Below are positions 26,443 to 35,672 of a stretch of 64,000 nt of DNA, piece by piece (the stretch's first letter is position 1; every line of letters begins with the position of its first letter). The notes under the pieces are model-generated. The model was not told the origin of the DNA. It did no database searches and saw nothing but the letters and a program-made list of their open reading frames with translations. Position numbers and translations under genes: made by a program. The DNA comes from Desulfobacter latus (GTDB lineage Bacteria > Desulfobacterota > Desulfobacteria > Desulfobacterales > Desulfobacteraceae), in contig NZ_JACADJ010000008.1 of the NCBI RefSeq assembly GCF_013389365.1, positions 1 to 64,000 on the forward strand, given 5' to 3'.

Positions 26443-27897
26443 ATGGTAGGGAAGAATGAAAAGTCGTATGTCGAACAACGTAAGAAAGCAAGCGAATTTA
26501 GGACTCGGGCGGAGTATCTTGATCATGAACTGACGATTATGAAATTCCGTCGCTGGGGGATCAACTTACCCTTTCGGGATTACAGCATCGAAATTGAGGA
26601 CGTTGTGCCGGCCCTTGCGGCCACCATCGGAAAGGTTGTGATGGTAACCGCCATGGTGGCCGCCTTTGCAGACCAGTATGCGCTTTCACCCGCATTCGTT
26701 GCAGAGAATGTCCGGTATGAGATGCTGATCGCAGGTGCTCTCTTTGTCATGCTTTTTTCGGCCTTCCTTAATCCGAATACAAATCTTGCGGGCACCCACG
26801 GCCCGATGATCCCCCTCATCCCGATTGTCGCTGTGGCCGGCGGGCATCCCCTGGCTCTGGGCATCTTGATAGGCTTATTCGGCCTGACGCTCGCCATCAC
26901 AAAGGGCGGTTCCAAGCTGATGAATCTGACCGGCATCGGCGTCCGAGGGGGGCTTCTGATCTATCTGGGTGCCGTCGGGCTTACAGGACAGATCGGCAAA
27001 CTTGGAAAATGGGCGACAGGCGGTGGCGTCGACGCGGTTTCCTTTGTGGTCATCGGCGTAACCGTACTTGTCTATGCCTACCTGGCGCGTATCCAGAAGC
27101 GCTGGCTGGCCATCCCCCTTTGTTCCGCCATCGCAGGCATCCTCGCATTCATGATGGGCGCAGATTTCAGCTTTTCCACCCCGCCGGGACTTCCCCATTT
27201 TGATCCCATGTGGTGGTGGGGTACGGATACAGGGTGGAAAATGGGACTTCCGAACATGGGTCATTTCATTGCCGTTATTCCGTTCGCCATTCTGGCGGTT
27301 GCCATGTGGTCGCCGGATTACCTTGGACACCGGGTATTCCAGGAGCTTAGCTATCCGGAAGGGGCTGAAAACGTCCTTATGGATGTGGACGATACCATGA
27401 TGGTGGCATCTGTTCGCCAGACCATCGGATCCTGCCTTGGCGGCGGCAATATCGCCTCCTCCTGGGGCACATATATGATTCCCGCAGCCATTGCCAAGCG
27501 CCCCATCCCCGGTGGTGCGATTCTCACCGGTATTTTCTGCGTGGTGGCCGGTATACTCGGCTACCCCATGGACCTTGCCATGTGGGAACCTGTTCTGCGG
27601 GTGGCGCTTATTGTCGGTGTATTCCTGCCGCTCCTTGAAGCAGGGATGCAGATGGTCAGCAACCATAAGGATTCCCAGAGCGCCGGGACCTGTATTTTTG
27701 CCTGCGCCTTTGTAAATCCGGTATTCGGCTGGGCCGCTGCCATGCTCCTGGACAACCTGGGACTCATCGGCGATACCAAGCGCGCCAAAACACTCACCTG
27801 GAATGAAAAACTTGTCATCCCAGGTGCCATGTTTGTCGTGTGTATCGTTTCTCTCGGGCTGGTGGGTCAGCTTCCCGGGATTCCCGGCATCTTTTAG
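26443..27897 (+). CDS. DUF3360 multi-pass membrane protein, copy A
   Basis: A 484-residue protein with about 11-12 membrane segments. The cytoplasmic N-terminus YVEQRKKASEFRTRAEYLDHEL leads into repeated segments such as NPNTNLAGTHGPMIPLIPI and IGVRGGLLIYLGAVGL. The gate-like region GGGNIASSWGTYMIPAAIAK and the end GLVGQLPGIPGIF follow. The N-P-N-T and G-G-N signatures recall the UraA/SulP-type 7+7 fold, so transport of an anion or organic acid is likely but unproven. It is about 85-90% identical by eye to the copy at 47369. It stands alone with its own terminator. Confidence 0.85.
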   Translation: MVGKNEKSYVEQRKKASEFRTRAEYLDHELTIMKFRRWGINLPFRDYSIEIEDVVPALAATIGKVVMVTAMVAAFADQYALSPAFVAENVRYEMLIAGALFVMLFSAFLNPNTNLAGTHGPMIPLIPIVAVAGGHPLALGILIGLFGLTLAITKGGSKLMNLTGIGVRGGLLIYLGAVGLTGQIGKLGKWATGGGVDAVSFVVIGVTVLVYAYLARIQKRWLAIPLCSAIAGILAFMMGADFSFSTPPGLPHFDPMWWWGTDTGWKMGLPNMGHFIAVIPFAILAVAMWSPDYLGHRVFQELSYPEGAENVLMDVDDTMMVASVRQTIGSCLGGGNIASSWGTYMIPAAIAKRPIPGGAILTGIFCVVAGILGYPMDLAMWEPVLRVALIVGVFLPLLEAGMQMVSNHKDSQSAGTCIFACAFVNPVFGWAAAMLLDNLGLIGDTKRAKTLTWNEKLVIPGAMFVVCIVSLGLVGQLPGIPGIF

Positions 27898-27944
27898 TGC
27901 CTTACGCCACAATTTCTGCTGCCCGGTCCGCGACACCTATATAA

Positions 27945-27977
27945 AAAGCCCACCGATACCTGCCATTGGCGGGCTTT
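27945..27977 (+). terminator. Terminator after DUF3360 copy A
   Basis: AAAGCCC...GGGCTTT inverted repeat closing 48 bases after the stop codon. The same hairpin, with base changes, follows copy B at 48878-48910, so leader, gene and terminator were duplicated together. Confidence 0.8.
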
Positions 27978-28029
27978 ATACAATGAAATTAAACAGATAA
28001 ACCTTGATTACATCAAATATCAATAAATA

Positions 28030-28062
28030 AAAAAGGAGAGTGCACAAAACACTCTCCTTTTT
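28030..28062. terminator. Bidirectional terminator between converging genes
   Basis: AAAAAGGAGAGT at 28030-28041 pairs with ACTCTCCTTTTT at 28051-28062 around a nine-base loop. It separates the DUF3360 gene (+) from the symporter gene (-). Confidence 0.85.
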
Positions 28063-28091
28063 CGTTTAATACGCTTTTTTAACTGTGCGTA

Positions 28092-30014
28092 TTATGTAAG
28101 TCGTTTTTCTTCTGTGCCAACCCCGTCTTTCTGTGTCATTAAAGAGACAACAATCAACGTTATAAAGGCAAGCGGTATTGATATGATACCCGGATTATTC
28201 ATGGCTATAGGCGCGCTTGACGGGAGTAACCCATACACCTCAAAGGTCTTGGGCGACAGTAAAATAATTGTCATAGCGCTGATGATCCCCACGATAATGG
28301 ATGCGGAAATACCCTTTGCGGTGGTTTTCTTCCAGAACAGCATCATCAGAATCGCAGGCAAGTTTGCTGATGCGGCAACCGCAAACGCCAGACCGACAAG
28401 GAAGGATACGTTTATTCCTTTGAACAGGATACCCAACGCTATAGCGAATACGCCCACCACGACTGCCGCGATTTTACCCGCTTTGACCTGACCCTTATCG
28501 GTTAATGGAATGCCCAAATAATTGGCAATCAGGTCATGGGCAACCGCACCGGATGCGGCCACAATAAGCCCGGAAACCGTCCCAAGAACGGTTGCAAAGG
28601 CGATGGCGGATATGATGGAGAATAACGCTATACCAAAGAACTTAGCCAGCAGCGGTCCGGCCATATTACTGCTCTGCACATCAAGTACGCCGTTGACCAT
28701 TGCACCAAGTCCCATGAAAAGGGTAAGGACATAAAAGAAGCCGATGGCTGCGATGGCAAGGATCGTTGACTTACGCGCGGCCTTTGGGCTGGGCACCGTA
28801 TAATACCGGATCAAAATATGAGGCAGTGCAGAGGTGCCGAAGAACAATGCGATCATAAGGGAGACAAAATCAAGCTTGGACATAAAGGTTGACCCCTTAT
28901 CGACCTTGAACCTTAATCCGGGTCTCATGATATCCTGACCCGATGTCGGATTCTGATACCAGAGCTGTACTTTTTCGCCCTGATCCATGAAAACCACCTT
29001 GCCAAAGCGGACGACAGTGCTTTCTTCTACGGTTGTCAAAAATTTAAATGGGCTGACGGACCCTGTTTCCGTAACCTCTTCTCCATCAACGATGAGTTTG
29101 CTTACGTGGCCGACCTGGAAAAATTTTTGAGCTTCCTTGGGCTCGCCGTTGTAAAGCACTTGACCATCTTTGCTGTTTACAACGGTAAGCGTCTCATCAA
29201 GGTACGCATTTCCATCTTCTTCGACCAAACGCCACCAAGTATTTACGCCCTCTTTATTTAATTTTACATAATGGCCCTTGGCATCTTGATGAGCCCCGGC
29301 TATCCGGTAAGCATCGCTGTCAATTGCCGTAACCTCTCCGTTCATTACCGTGGCATTGATGGTTTGAAATTTATGATAGTCTTCAGACGGCTGGGTTTTT
29401 ATGCCGTGTACAAATATGGCAATTGTAAGAACTGAGGAAAAAATGATCAGCAGGCCGCCTTTGAAGAACTGAACATAGGTGGTTGATGCCATTCCTGCCG
29501 TTGCCACGATGAAGATAACGATGGCACCCACAAGGATAACCCCGACGTAATGGGGCATGCCGAGAAGCGGTGTCACAAGACTTCCTGCGCCCACCATTTG
29601 AGGCACAAGATAACATATGGAGACGATCAGGGTACTGATGGCCGCCGTCAGGTGAATGCCCCGGGAATTGTATTTATTGTTGAGTGCATCCGTAAATGTG
29701 TATTTACCAAGACGTTTCATCGGCTCGGCCACAATAAACAGCGCAACGACCCACCCGGCAAGATACCCGATGGAATATAAAAATCCGTCGTAGCCGCTGA
29801 ATGCGATCATTCCGCAGATCCCAAGGAAGGATGCAGCTGAAAGATAATCGCCTGCGAATGCAATACCGTTTACGCCCCAGTGAATATCTCCACCGGCAGC
29901 ATAATAGCCTGCTGATGTTGTTGTTTTTTTTGCAAAATAAGATGACAGCCAGAGTACACCAAGTACAAAAGCGACAAAGATTGCTACAGCGAACGGGGAT
30001 GCATTATATATCAT
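28092..30014 (-). CDS. Sodium:solute symporter, large-insert acetate-permease type
   Basis: A 640-residue SSS-family protein. It starts with the first helix (VAIFVAFVLGVLWLSSYF), then YYAAGGDIHWGVNGIAFAGDYLSAASFLG, the conserved sodium-symporter motif. ALPHILIRYYTVPSPKAARKS is the hallmark of the acetate/ActP-like branch (VC_2705 subfamily). Unlike ordinary ActP, residues of about 225-370 form a hydrophilic insert between helices, probably extracytoplasmic. The ATG overlaps the stop of the DUF485 gene by four bases, the usual small-large subunit arrangement. Likely substrate: acetate or another short carboxylate with Na+. Confidence 0.9.
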   Translation of the reverse strand: MIYNASPFAVAIFVAFVLGVLWLSSYFAKKTTTSAGYYAAGGDIHWGVNGIAFAGDYLSAASFLGICGMIAFSGYDGFLYSIGYLAGWVVALFIVAEPMKRLGKYTFTDALNNKYNSRGIHLTAAISTLIVSICYLVPQMVGAGSLVTPLLGMPHYVGVILVGAIVIFIVATAGMASTTYVQFFKGGLLIIFSSVLTIAIFVHGIKTQPSEDYHKFQTINATVMNGEVTAIDSDAYRIAGAHQDAKGHYVKLNKEGVNTWWRLVEEDGNAYLDETLTVVNSKDGQVLYNGEPKEAQKFFQVGHVSKLIVDGEEVTETGSVSPFKFLTTVEESTVVRFGKVVFMDQGEKVQLWYQNPTSGQDIMRPGLRFKVDKGSTFMSKLDFVSLMIALFFGTSALPHILIRYYTVPSPKAARKSTILAIAAIGFFYVLTLFMGLGAMVNGVLDVQSSNMAGPLLAKFFGIALFSIISAIAFATVLGTVSGLIVAASGAVAHDLIANYLGIPLTDKGQVKAGKIAAVVVGVFAIALGILFKGINVSFLVGLAFAVAASANLPAILMMLFWKKTTAKGISASIIVGIISAMTIILLSPKTFEVYGLLPSSAPIAMNNPGIISIPLAFITLIVVSLMTQKDGVGTEEKRLT

Positions 30015-30295
30015 TTGTCAGAATCCTCCTTATTGAGTTCATCTTCTTTATTGGTACAAAAAATATCGTAAATGATTCCCATTACGAAGGCCAGAACAAT
30101 CAGGCCAAACCCGTACACAACTGCCAGATTTTGACCGGCAAAAACGATTGTCGCCATTGTTTTCGGACTGGCAACGTTTATCCAGATAAATCCGACATAA
30201 ACTAAAACGTAAATAAGAAACAACCACAAACCAAGTGTAGTTTTATAAGCAATCGCTTTGTCCTCTCCCCAATCAGTTGAAGGCCCGTGTCCCAT
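30011..30295 (-). CDS. DUF485-type small symporter partner
   Basis: A 94-residue membrane protein, read from the ATG at 30295, which has GAGGAG seven bases upstream; the longer TTG start at 30310 would overlap that site. It begins MGHGPSTDWGEDKAIAYKTTLG. Two helices follow: LWLFLIYVLVYVGFIWINV and LAVVYGFGLIVLAFVMGIIYD. This is the YjcH/DUF485 pattern found upstream of acetate symporters. It is co-translated with the symporter and is expected beside it in the inner membrane. Confidence 0.88.
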   Translation of the reverse strand: MGHGPSTDWGEDKAIAYKTTLGLWLFLIYVLVYVGFIWINVASPKTMATIVFAGQNLAVVYGFGLIVLAFVMGIIYDIFCTNKEDELNKEDSDK

Positions 30296-30399
30296 AGATT
30301 TTCTCCTCAAATAAAAAGTTTAATTGAATTTCGGATAAAGTTTAATTTCGGCGTCCTTTTTTCAATCGCATTCAATTCGGATATGAAAGCAGAACACAG

Positions 30400-30519
30400 C
30401 TACAGCCCAAATGATAATATCTGATTACCAATGATACGAATGTTGTGTTTGCGAAAAGCGGTTCTCGTTTTAAAGAAATTGACCTGGTAATGACAGCTAC
30501 TGTTAGTTGAACTTTCCAT
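30400..30519 (-). pseudogene. Broken copy of the 53-residue small membrane-protein gene
   Basis: It starts with ATG at 30519 behind an excellent GGGAGG and reads MESSTNSSCHYQVNFFKTRTA, then shifts frame near residue 33 and stops after 39 codons. In the neighbouring frame the sequence continues IIIWAVAVFCFHI, matching the intact copy (SIWAVAEFCFHIL). The distal part is also replaced. It is the decayed member of the tandem pair, closer to the DUF485 gene. A functional short peptide cannot be excluded. Confidence 0.65.
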
Positions 30520-30619
30520 TTCCACCTCCCTTTTGCTTTTTGAGTTTAGATTTTCGTATTATGTTTCTTTAATTGAACAATATTTATACCCACCAAAACC
30601 CGGTGGAAGTATTATTTCA

Positions 30620-30781
30620 CTATAACGCCGGAAAAATCTTGTATAACAGGATATGAAAACAGAACTCAGCTACAGCCCAAATTGAAAAACAGATAACAAT
30701 ATTACAAACGTTGTCTTTGAAAAAAGTGCTTTTAGGTCTAAAGAACTGGTAATCACTACTATTGATAATTGAACTTTCCAT
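30620..30781 (-). CDS. 53-residue single-pass membrane protein
   Basis: Too short for the supplied prediction and read by hand. It starts at ATG 30781 with GGGTGGGG upstream. Sequence in parts: MESSIINSSDYQFF, RPKSTFFKDNVC, then one hydrophobic helix NIVICFSIWAVAEFCFHILL, ending YKIFPAL. A basic loop followed by a helix containing IWAVA.F is reminiscent of small accessory subunits of sodium:solute symporters, and it is followed by DUF485 and the symporter. The tandem copy shares the N-terminal MESS and the helix, which argues for real coding. Function as a symporter accessory peptide is inference. Confidence 0.6.
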   Translation of the reverse strand: MESSIINSSDYQFFRPKSTFFKDNVCNIVICFSIWAVAEFCFHILLYKIFPAL

Positions 30782-30910
30782 TTCCCCACCCTTGTACTTT
30801 TTGGGTTTAGACTCACGTACTATTTCGTACTATGTTTCTTTGTTGGACAATATTTATATCCACCAAATCCCGGTGGAAGTATTGTTTTACTATAAAGCAG
30901 AGGAAATCTT

Positions 30911-31411
30911 TACATTAACTATCATTTATTAACTTTTATTCCTACATAACAGAAAAATAATTTAAATGTCAAAAACAAAAATATATTTTTTTCGTGAATT
31001 AATTTAAATCACTGAAATAAAAACAAAAAATTGCTTGCCGTTTTCTTTCTTCCGTCTCCTTGATGAATTTCGTCCACAGAAAACAGACTGTAAACAATCG
31101 CCGGACACCTCCTCAAAGGTTATCAAAGTCCAGATATTGCGATAACTGCGAAATATTGTCGGAAAATTTTTTGAAACCCCAAAAAACAATGACTCGCAAC
31201 CTGTTGAGTATTACGACAATACGACAAGATCCTGAAAAATATGGATCATATCACCCGGAAAAAGGATTATCCCATTGTTTTGATCCACCTGGAATCCGCC
31301 GGAAGAGAAATCCCCCAAAGCCCGGTGCGAAAAGAATTCATCCAGAGCAACGAATTTTTAGAGATCGAGCTGAGCAGGAATCAGAAAGGACCAAATCGAC
31401 TGCCATGCTGG
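30911..31411. other. AT-rich intergenic region
   Basis: No supported gene. A plus-strand frame opening at 31241 runs through it and then antisense across the next gene. It has no family signature or ribosome site and I treat it as a shadow. The promoter for the minus-strand 53-residue gene and operon should lie at 30800-31000. Confidence 0.5.
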
Positions 31412-32326
31412 TTATTTAAGAATCATTTCGCTGAACGGGCCGACGGCCGCAAATCGGCTTTCATCCAGAGTCTCTATAACCTTGGCATCACTCAGCGTCA
31501 TGCGTTCTTTTTTGATCATTTTCGAAATCACGTCAGGGGTTGGGGTGTTGGTATTTTTGACATATTGGGCTTGAACGGAAAAATCGTTTTGAACCGGATA
31601 CCCTTTGATCTGGATAAGGGATTCCCGGATGGGATCCAACGGTCCCTGCCAATACCGAAGCAGGAAGTTCAATTGCCCCAGCCGTTCGGCTTCAAGCCCA
31701 AGGGTTTCGGCCAGGTGCCGGTGAAAATCATCATATTGATCAGCACCGGGCACGGCATCTGATACCCACAGGTTCTGGCGGATCAGCGTGATACTGGCCG
31801 CGTTCTTTTTAAGATCCCGGGTCTCCAGGCGCAGGCCGGCTTCGATGTATCGGCACGGATATCCGCCCACCGTTTTCGTTTCAGGCGCCACTGTGATGGT
31901 GAACATCGGATCCGCCACCTCGTAGCGGGCGTTGATAATCTCCGCAGCCCCTTCCGTCATGGCGTTATTGGGCTGAAGCATTCGTACATGAAGTATGTTC
32001 TCAAACGGCAGGATTAAAATTTTGTTTTTATACCAGTCAATTTCTCGGATCTGACGTTTTTCCAACAAAAAGTGGGTGGTATCCCGCTGTGTCTTAATCT
32101 CACCGAAAAACCGTTTCATCCAGCTTCCGGTATAGTGGGTCTGTTTATCCACCAGCATAGCCCGGGGGGTATATCCCACCCGAAGTTCGGATTCCATTTT
32201 ACCCATAAGGTATTCATCGCTATGGTAATCGTGAACAAACAGCACATCACCAAAACAGATCGAAGCAGGCATGGCGCATACCAGCGTGAGCCAGATGCCC
32301 AAAAGCATTCCAAAATAGTTTATCAA
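31412..32326 (-). CDS. Exported protein of unknown function
   Basis: A 304-residue protein starting at a TTG (32326) with GGGA upstream; an ATG six codons later is an alternative. The N-terminus YFGMLLGIWLTLVCAMPASICFG is a Sec-type signal peptide with likely cleavage after ICFG or nearby. The mature part is soluble, with a region VLFVHDYHSDEYLMGKMESELRVGY followed by beta-rich sequence (MFTITVAPETKTVGGYPC). It may be a DUF4412-like periplasmic protein, but I cannot name it with confidence. It is three bases downstream of the small 79-residue membrane-protein gene on the same strand. Confidence 0.65.
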   Translation of the reverse strand: MINYFGMLLGIWLTLVCAMPASICFGDVLFVHDYHSDEYLMGKMESELRVGYTPRAMLVDKQTHYTGSWMKRFFGEIKTQRDTTHFLLEKRQIREIDWYKNKILILPFENILHVRMLQPNNAMTEGAAEIINARYEVADPMFTITVAPETKTVGGYPCRYIEAGLRLETRDLKKNAASITLIRQNLWVSDAVPGADQYDDFHRHLAETLGLEAERLGQLNFLLRYWQGPLDPIRESLIQIKGYPVQNDFSVQAQYVKNTNTPTPDVISKMIKKERMTLSDAKVIETLDESRFAAVGPFSEMILK

Positions 32327-32329
32327 TTT

Positions 32330-32566
32330 TTACAGTCCCAAAAATTTTTGGTGGAGATAGGATAGACCGAACATGGTCAGCAGTGGAATCCCCAACCCGA
32401 AAAGGGAGCCCCAGAAAATGCTTCCGCTCGGATCAAACCCATATGGTTTGGTAAAATACAAAAGAAAATTAATGCCTATCCCAATAAACAGATAGGTATT
32501 GTACCATCTGCGTTTATTTTTTTCCCAATTCTGCAATCGTTCATTACGTTCTTCTTCCGTTGTCAT
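32330..32566 (-). CDS. Small two-helix membrane protein (2TM type)
   Basis: A 78-residue protein from the ATG at 32566, which has AGGA six bases upstream. A charged amphipathic N-terminus (MTTEEERNERLQNWEKNKRRWYN) is followed by two helices: TYLFIGIGINFLLYF and IFWGSLFGLGIPLLTMFGL. This resembles small 2TM-domain proteins of unknown role. A terminator at 32609-32639 separates it from the preceding symporter gene, so it may have its own promoter or depend on read-through. Confidence 0.65.
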   Translation of the reverse strand: MTTEEERNERLQNWEKNKRRWYNTYLFIGIGINFLLYFTKPYGFDPSGSIFWGSLFGLGIPLLTMFGLSYLHQKFLGL

Positions 32567-32608
32567 ATAATTTCCTGACGGATAAACTCTTAATATTTTT
32601 TCATAAAA

Positions 32609-32639
32609 CGCCACCCCTACATACGCTGCAGGGGTGGCG
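32609..32639 (-). terminator. Terminator of the second symporter gene
   Basis: CGCCACCCC (32609-32617) pairs perfectly with GGGGTGGCG (32631-32639). On the minus strand it is followed by TTTTAT. It sits just after the symporter stop at 32648. Confidence 0.85.
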
Positions 32640-32647
32640 GGGACCGG

Positions 32648-34246
32648 TTATTGTTCCGGTCTTATATCCAGTGAGTATTTCTGAATCACGTCATCTTTGC
32701 ACGGTTTCGTCATCAGGCTGACCACGATGAAGAAAATAAATCCGACAAATACCCAGTAAAACTGGTGCGGTGTGCTGATTTTATGGGCAGGGTCACTCAG
32801 GAAAAACCAGTGATAGCTGCCCAGTTTGTATTTTGCGTACATCCATGATCCGCACGAAAGCGTTGTCATGACCAGGATATTGGCGATAGCGGCCGTTGTC
32901 GTGGCTCGGGTCCACCAGATACCTAAAATCAGCGGGGGGCCGACAGAACAGAGAATAACGATAAATGCCGCCCCGGAGATATCCAGAACCAGTGCCGGCG
33001 GTTTGAATGCAAAGAGCATACATACGAACACGATCAGTATGGTCATAACACGTGTGGCATGCACAGGTTGCCTTTCAGGCCAGCTGCTGCCGAAAACCTT
33101 TCCCAGCAGATCCCTTCCCAGCAAAACGTTAAGGACCATGGTCCAACCTGAGGCAGTGGCCATGGCGATGGCCAGACCACCCGCGGCCAGCACGGAAAGC
33201 AGGAAGGGACTTCTCAAGCCCTCCACGGCGGCAATCATGGAATAATCGGTGACGGAAGCCCCGGCAACGCCGTATGCGGTCTTCATGTGTTTCAGCACCC
33301 CCATGGCATTGGTGATGCCTTCGGTCTGCATAAGCGGATGAAGGGTTTCGATCAATACCCTGGCACCGGTGCCGATAATAACCAGACCGCCGTACATGGC
33401 GCCGCCGATGGTTACGGCCCAGAAAACGCTGCGCCGCGCGGCCTTGATATCCTGGGTGGTAAAAAAGCGAACCACGGTGTAGGGCATGGCCGAAAAACCA
33501 AAATGCCACACAAAGAAGAAGCCCACCACACCGGTCCAGGTGGCCATAAGGGGATGTGATGCTGTTTCGGAGACATAGGGCAGGTTGAAAAAATTGCCGC
33601 TGTTGGCCAGCACCGCATCGGTCAGACCGTTCAATCCGCCAAAATTGAAAATGACATATCCGGCAGCCAGTACCGAAGCCACGGTCATGGCAACCCCCTG
33701 GAACGCCGTAGAAATGGTGGTGGCGACCATCCCGCCGAAGTAAATATAGGCGAAAACGACAACAGATGCGAGGACAACGGATACATTGAACGGAATTTGC
33801 AGGATGGCCAGCAAAAACAGGGCTGTACCCACAATGGACAGGATGACATATGCCAGGCCGCCGATGAGTGTGGGAATGCCCGCAACCAGGCGAAGCCATT
33901 TTGTATCATAGCGGTCTGCGTAGTAATCCGTGAACGATGTCGGGGCATATTTACGCAGGGGCGCCGCTGTCAGCAGGGTCGCAATGGGCATGCCGCCGAT
34001 AATGCCGACCAGGGCCCACCAGAAAGGATAGCCTAAAATAAAAATAAAGGCCGGCAACCCCAGAAAACTCGCCGGGCTGAAATATGTAGCGGCCAGGGCC
34101 GAGCCGTTAACGACGGGGCCGACTTTTCGTCCTGCCACATAGAAATCGGACGAATCCATAGACGCCTTGCGGGAATACCATCCGATATAAAATATCACTG
34201 CAAAATAGAGTACGGAACCTAAAATGACGATTGGATTAACACCCAT
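32648..34246 (-). CDS. Sodium:solute symporter, second copy
   Basis: A 532-residue SSS-family transporter without the large soluble insert of the copy at 28092. Features: YSRKASMDSSDFYVAGRKVG, then GSALAATYFSPASFLGLPAF (sodium-site region), AMPYTVVRFFTTQDIKAARRS, and about 13 membrane segments. The FYVAGRKVG...A.YFSPASFLG pattern is shared with acetate, propionate and pyruvate carriers. GAGG precedes the ATG. It is 28 bases downstream of a small membrane protein that is probably its partner. Confidence 0.9.
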   Translation of the reverse strand: MGVNPIVILGSVLYFAVIFYIGWYSRKASMDSSDFYVAGRKVGPVVNGSALAATYFSPASFLGLPAFIFILGYPFWWALVGIIGGMPIATLLTAAPLRKYAPTSFTDYYADRYDTKWLRLVAGIPTLIGGLAYVILSIVGTALFLLAILQIPFNVSVVLASVVVFAYIYFGGMVATTISTAFQGVAMTVASVLAAGYVIFNFGGLNGLTDAVLANSGNFFNLPYVSETASHPLMATWTGVVGFFFVWHFGFSAMPYTVVRFFTTQDIKAARRSVFWAVTIGGAMYGGLVIIGTGARVLIETLHPLMQTEGITNAMGVLKHMKTAYGVAGASVTDYSMIAAVEGLRSPFLLSVLAAGGLAIAMATASGWTMVLNVLLGRDLLGKVFGSSWPERQPVHATRVMTILIVFVCMLFAFKPPALVLDISGAAFIVILCSVGPPLILGIWWTRATTTAAIANILVMTTLSCGSWMYAKYKLGSYHWFFLSDPAHKISTPHQFYWVFVGFIFFIVVSLMTKPCKDDVIQKYSLDIRPEQ

Positions 34247-34274
34247 TTACTGCCTCCTTATATGTGGCTGCGGA

Positions 34275-34565
34275 TCAGTTTTCATGAACAATATTGGCAC
34301 CCGTGGGCGCATCCTGTGTTTTGCGTTTTTTTCTGGCCTCTATTCTCTCTTCTCTTTTTTCCTCAAACTTGAAGTAGAGAAAAGAAATTATGATATTCAT
34401 CAGCCAGAGACCGACAATCCAATTGTAGGTGTAGCAGGCCGGAATCCCCATGAATTTTTTCAGGGGGAAGCCGGGGATTGTCATTTCCAAGATCATGAAA
34501 AAGAAAATCCACCCATACATCAACGCCGTTCCTGCCCAGAATATCTTCGGCATACCCTTAAACAT
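34275..34565 (-). CDS. Small membrane partner of the second symporter
   Basis: A 96-residue protein with two membrane helices, FWAGTALMYGWIFFFMILEMTI and TYNWIVGLWLMNIIISFLYF. A highly charged tail (KFEEKREERIEARKKRKTQ) follows. A strong GGAGGAGGA ribosome site precedes the ATG. The layout is like DUF485/DUF4212 small subunits that precede SSS transporters, but it does not clearly belong to either. Confidence 0.75.
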   Translation of the reverse strand: MFKGMPKIFWAGTALMYGWIFFFMILEMTIPGFPLKKFMGIPACYTYNWIVGLWLMNIIISFLYFKFEEKREERIEARKKRKTQDAPTGANIVHEN

Positions 34566-34818
34566 CTGCCTTCCTCCTCCTCCTTATAAATTGATTGTAT
34601 AGAATTCGGGAACCCTTTCCCGATGTCCCCCCATTTTTTACGCTTAGAGAAAACCAAATATCTCAAAAATAAGTGAACGACATTCGTTGGATGGAAACTA
34701 TGTAAAAAATGGAGATAAAACAATCCGCAGAATACTGATTTTGATGTACGTTGATAACCTAAGCGCCTTGTAGGTGAAAAGAGGTGACTATATAGGGAAA
34801 AAACTTACGAAATGCGAT

Positions 34819-35658
34819 TCAATCTTCTTTACGAAGATACACCAGCCAGTAGACAGCGCCAACGAAGATTCCACCGCCGATAAAATTTCCTAATGTGACG
34901 GCAATCAGGTTACTATGCCACATACCGGCCCAATTGAGTCTGGTCAGTAATGCAGCGTCAATGGCCGAGGCTGTGACAGCGGATTGCAATTGCTTGGCAA
35001 AAATCCCCGCGGGGATGAAGTACATATTGGCAATGGCGTGTTCAAAACCTGCGGCCACAAAGGCCATGATCGGAAAAAAAATCCCCAGAATCTTGCCGCT
35101 GATTTCCTGGGCGGAAATGGCCAGCAATACAGCCAGACAGACAAGCCAGTTACAACCGACAGCACGGAAGAAGTAAGCGAGGTTGTGGCTGCTGCCGGCA
35201 ATTTCCGTGGTTACTTTGGCCGTTGCTATCTGCAAGGCGGTGGCGCCCAAAATACCATCCATGAGGCCGGTTTGAGAAACGATCATCCAGGCGAGAAAGA
35301 CAGATCCCAGCAAATTACCAAGATAGACCCAGAACCAGTTACGCATCATCTGGATCAAGGTAACTTTTCTGTCGAGCAGGGCCATGGTCATCATAGTATT
35401 CCCTGTCCAAAGCTCTGAGCCTGGGATGACCACCAGCATCAATCCAACGCTGAAGACGGCACCGATGAAAAATTTTTTTAAACCAATCCAAGCAACTGCA
35501 CCGGTTCCAACGACCGTTGCCAGGTGGGCGGCAAAACCAATATAAACGCCCGCCAGAAAGCCAAGCAGAAGAAGCTGTAAAATTGATTTACGGGCTTTGT
35601 TTGCTCCCCAGGATACCACGGCTGGGGCCAGTTCTTCCGGAGCAAGGAAATTTTTCAT
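34819..35658 (-). CDS. focA: Formate/nitrite transporter (FNT) family channel
   Basis: A 279-residue six-helix protein. Family marks: LLLGFLAGVYIGFAAHLATVVG at the first pore helix, VVIPGSELWTGNTMMTMALL (the P-G-x-E-L-x-T-G-N motif), NWLVCLAVLLAIS and FEHAIANMYFIPAGI. It conducts formate, nitrite, hydrosulfide or acetate-like monovalent anions through the inner membrane. It follows the dynamin-like gene by 15 bases on the same strand. The symbol is by family; HSC-type hydrosulfide channels are possible in a sulfate reducer. Confidence 0.9.
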   Translation of the reverse strand: MKNFLAPEELAPAVVSWGANKARKSILQLLLLGFLAGVYIGFAAHLATVVGTGAVAWIGLKKFFIGAVFSVGLMLVVIPGSELWTGNTMMTMALLDRKVTLIQMMRNWFWVYLGNLLGSVFLAWMIVSQTGLMDGILGATALQIATAKVTTEIAGSSHNLAYFFRAVGCNWLVCLAVLLAISAQEISGKILGIFFPIMAFVAAGFEHAIANMYFIPAGIFAKQLQSAVTASAIDAALLTRLNWAGMWHSNLIAVTLGNFIGGGIFVGAVYWLVYLRKED

Positions 35659-35672
35659 CGCTGCGTCGTTGA

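Larger units (their letters stand above)
30379..30910 (-). repeat. Tandem duplication, about 262 bp, period 270
   Basis: The blocks 30379-30640 and 30649-30910 are direct copies. Each contains ATGAAA.CAGAAC.CAGCTACAG, a TTGAACTTTCCATTTCC stretch and a CCACC...GGTGG hairpin. On the minus strand each copy carries the start of a small membrane-protein gene with a purine-rich ribosome site. The copies lie directly upstream of the DUF485–symporter operon on the same strand, so expression of that operon may pass through them. Confidence 0.85.

Noticed and set aside
31241-31762. Plus-strand 173-codon ORF
   Set aside because: Two thirds is antisense to the exported-protein gene at 31412-32326, and the rest shows no motif.
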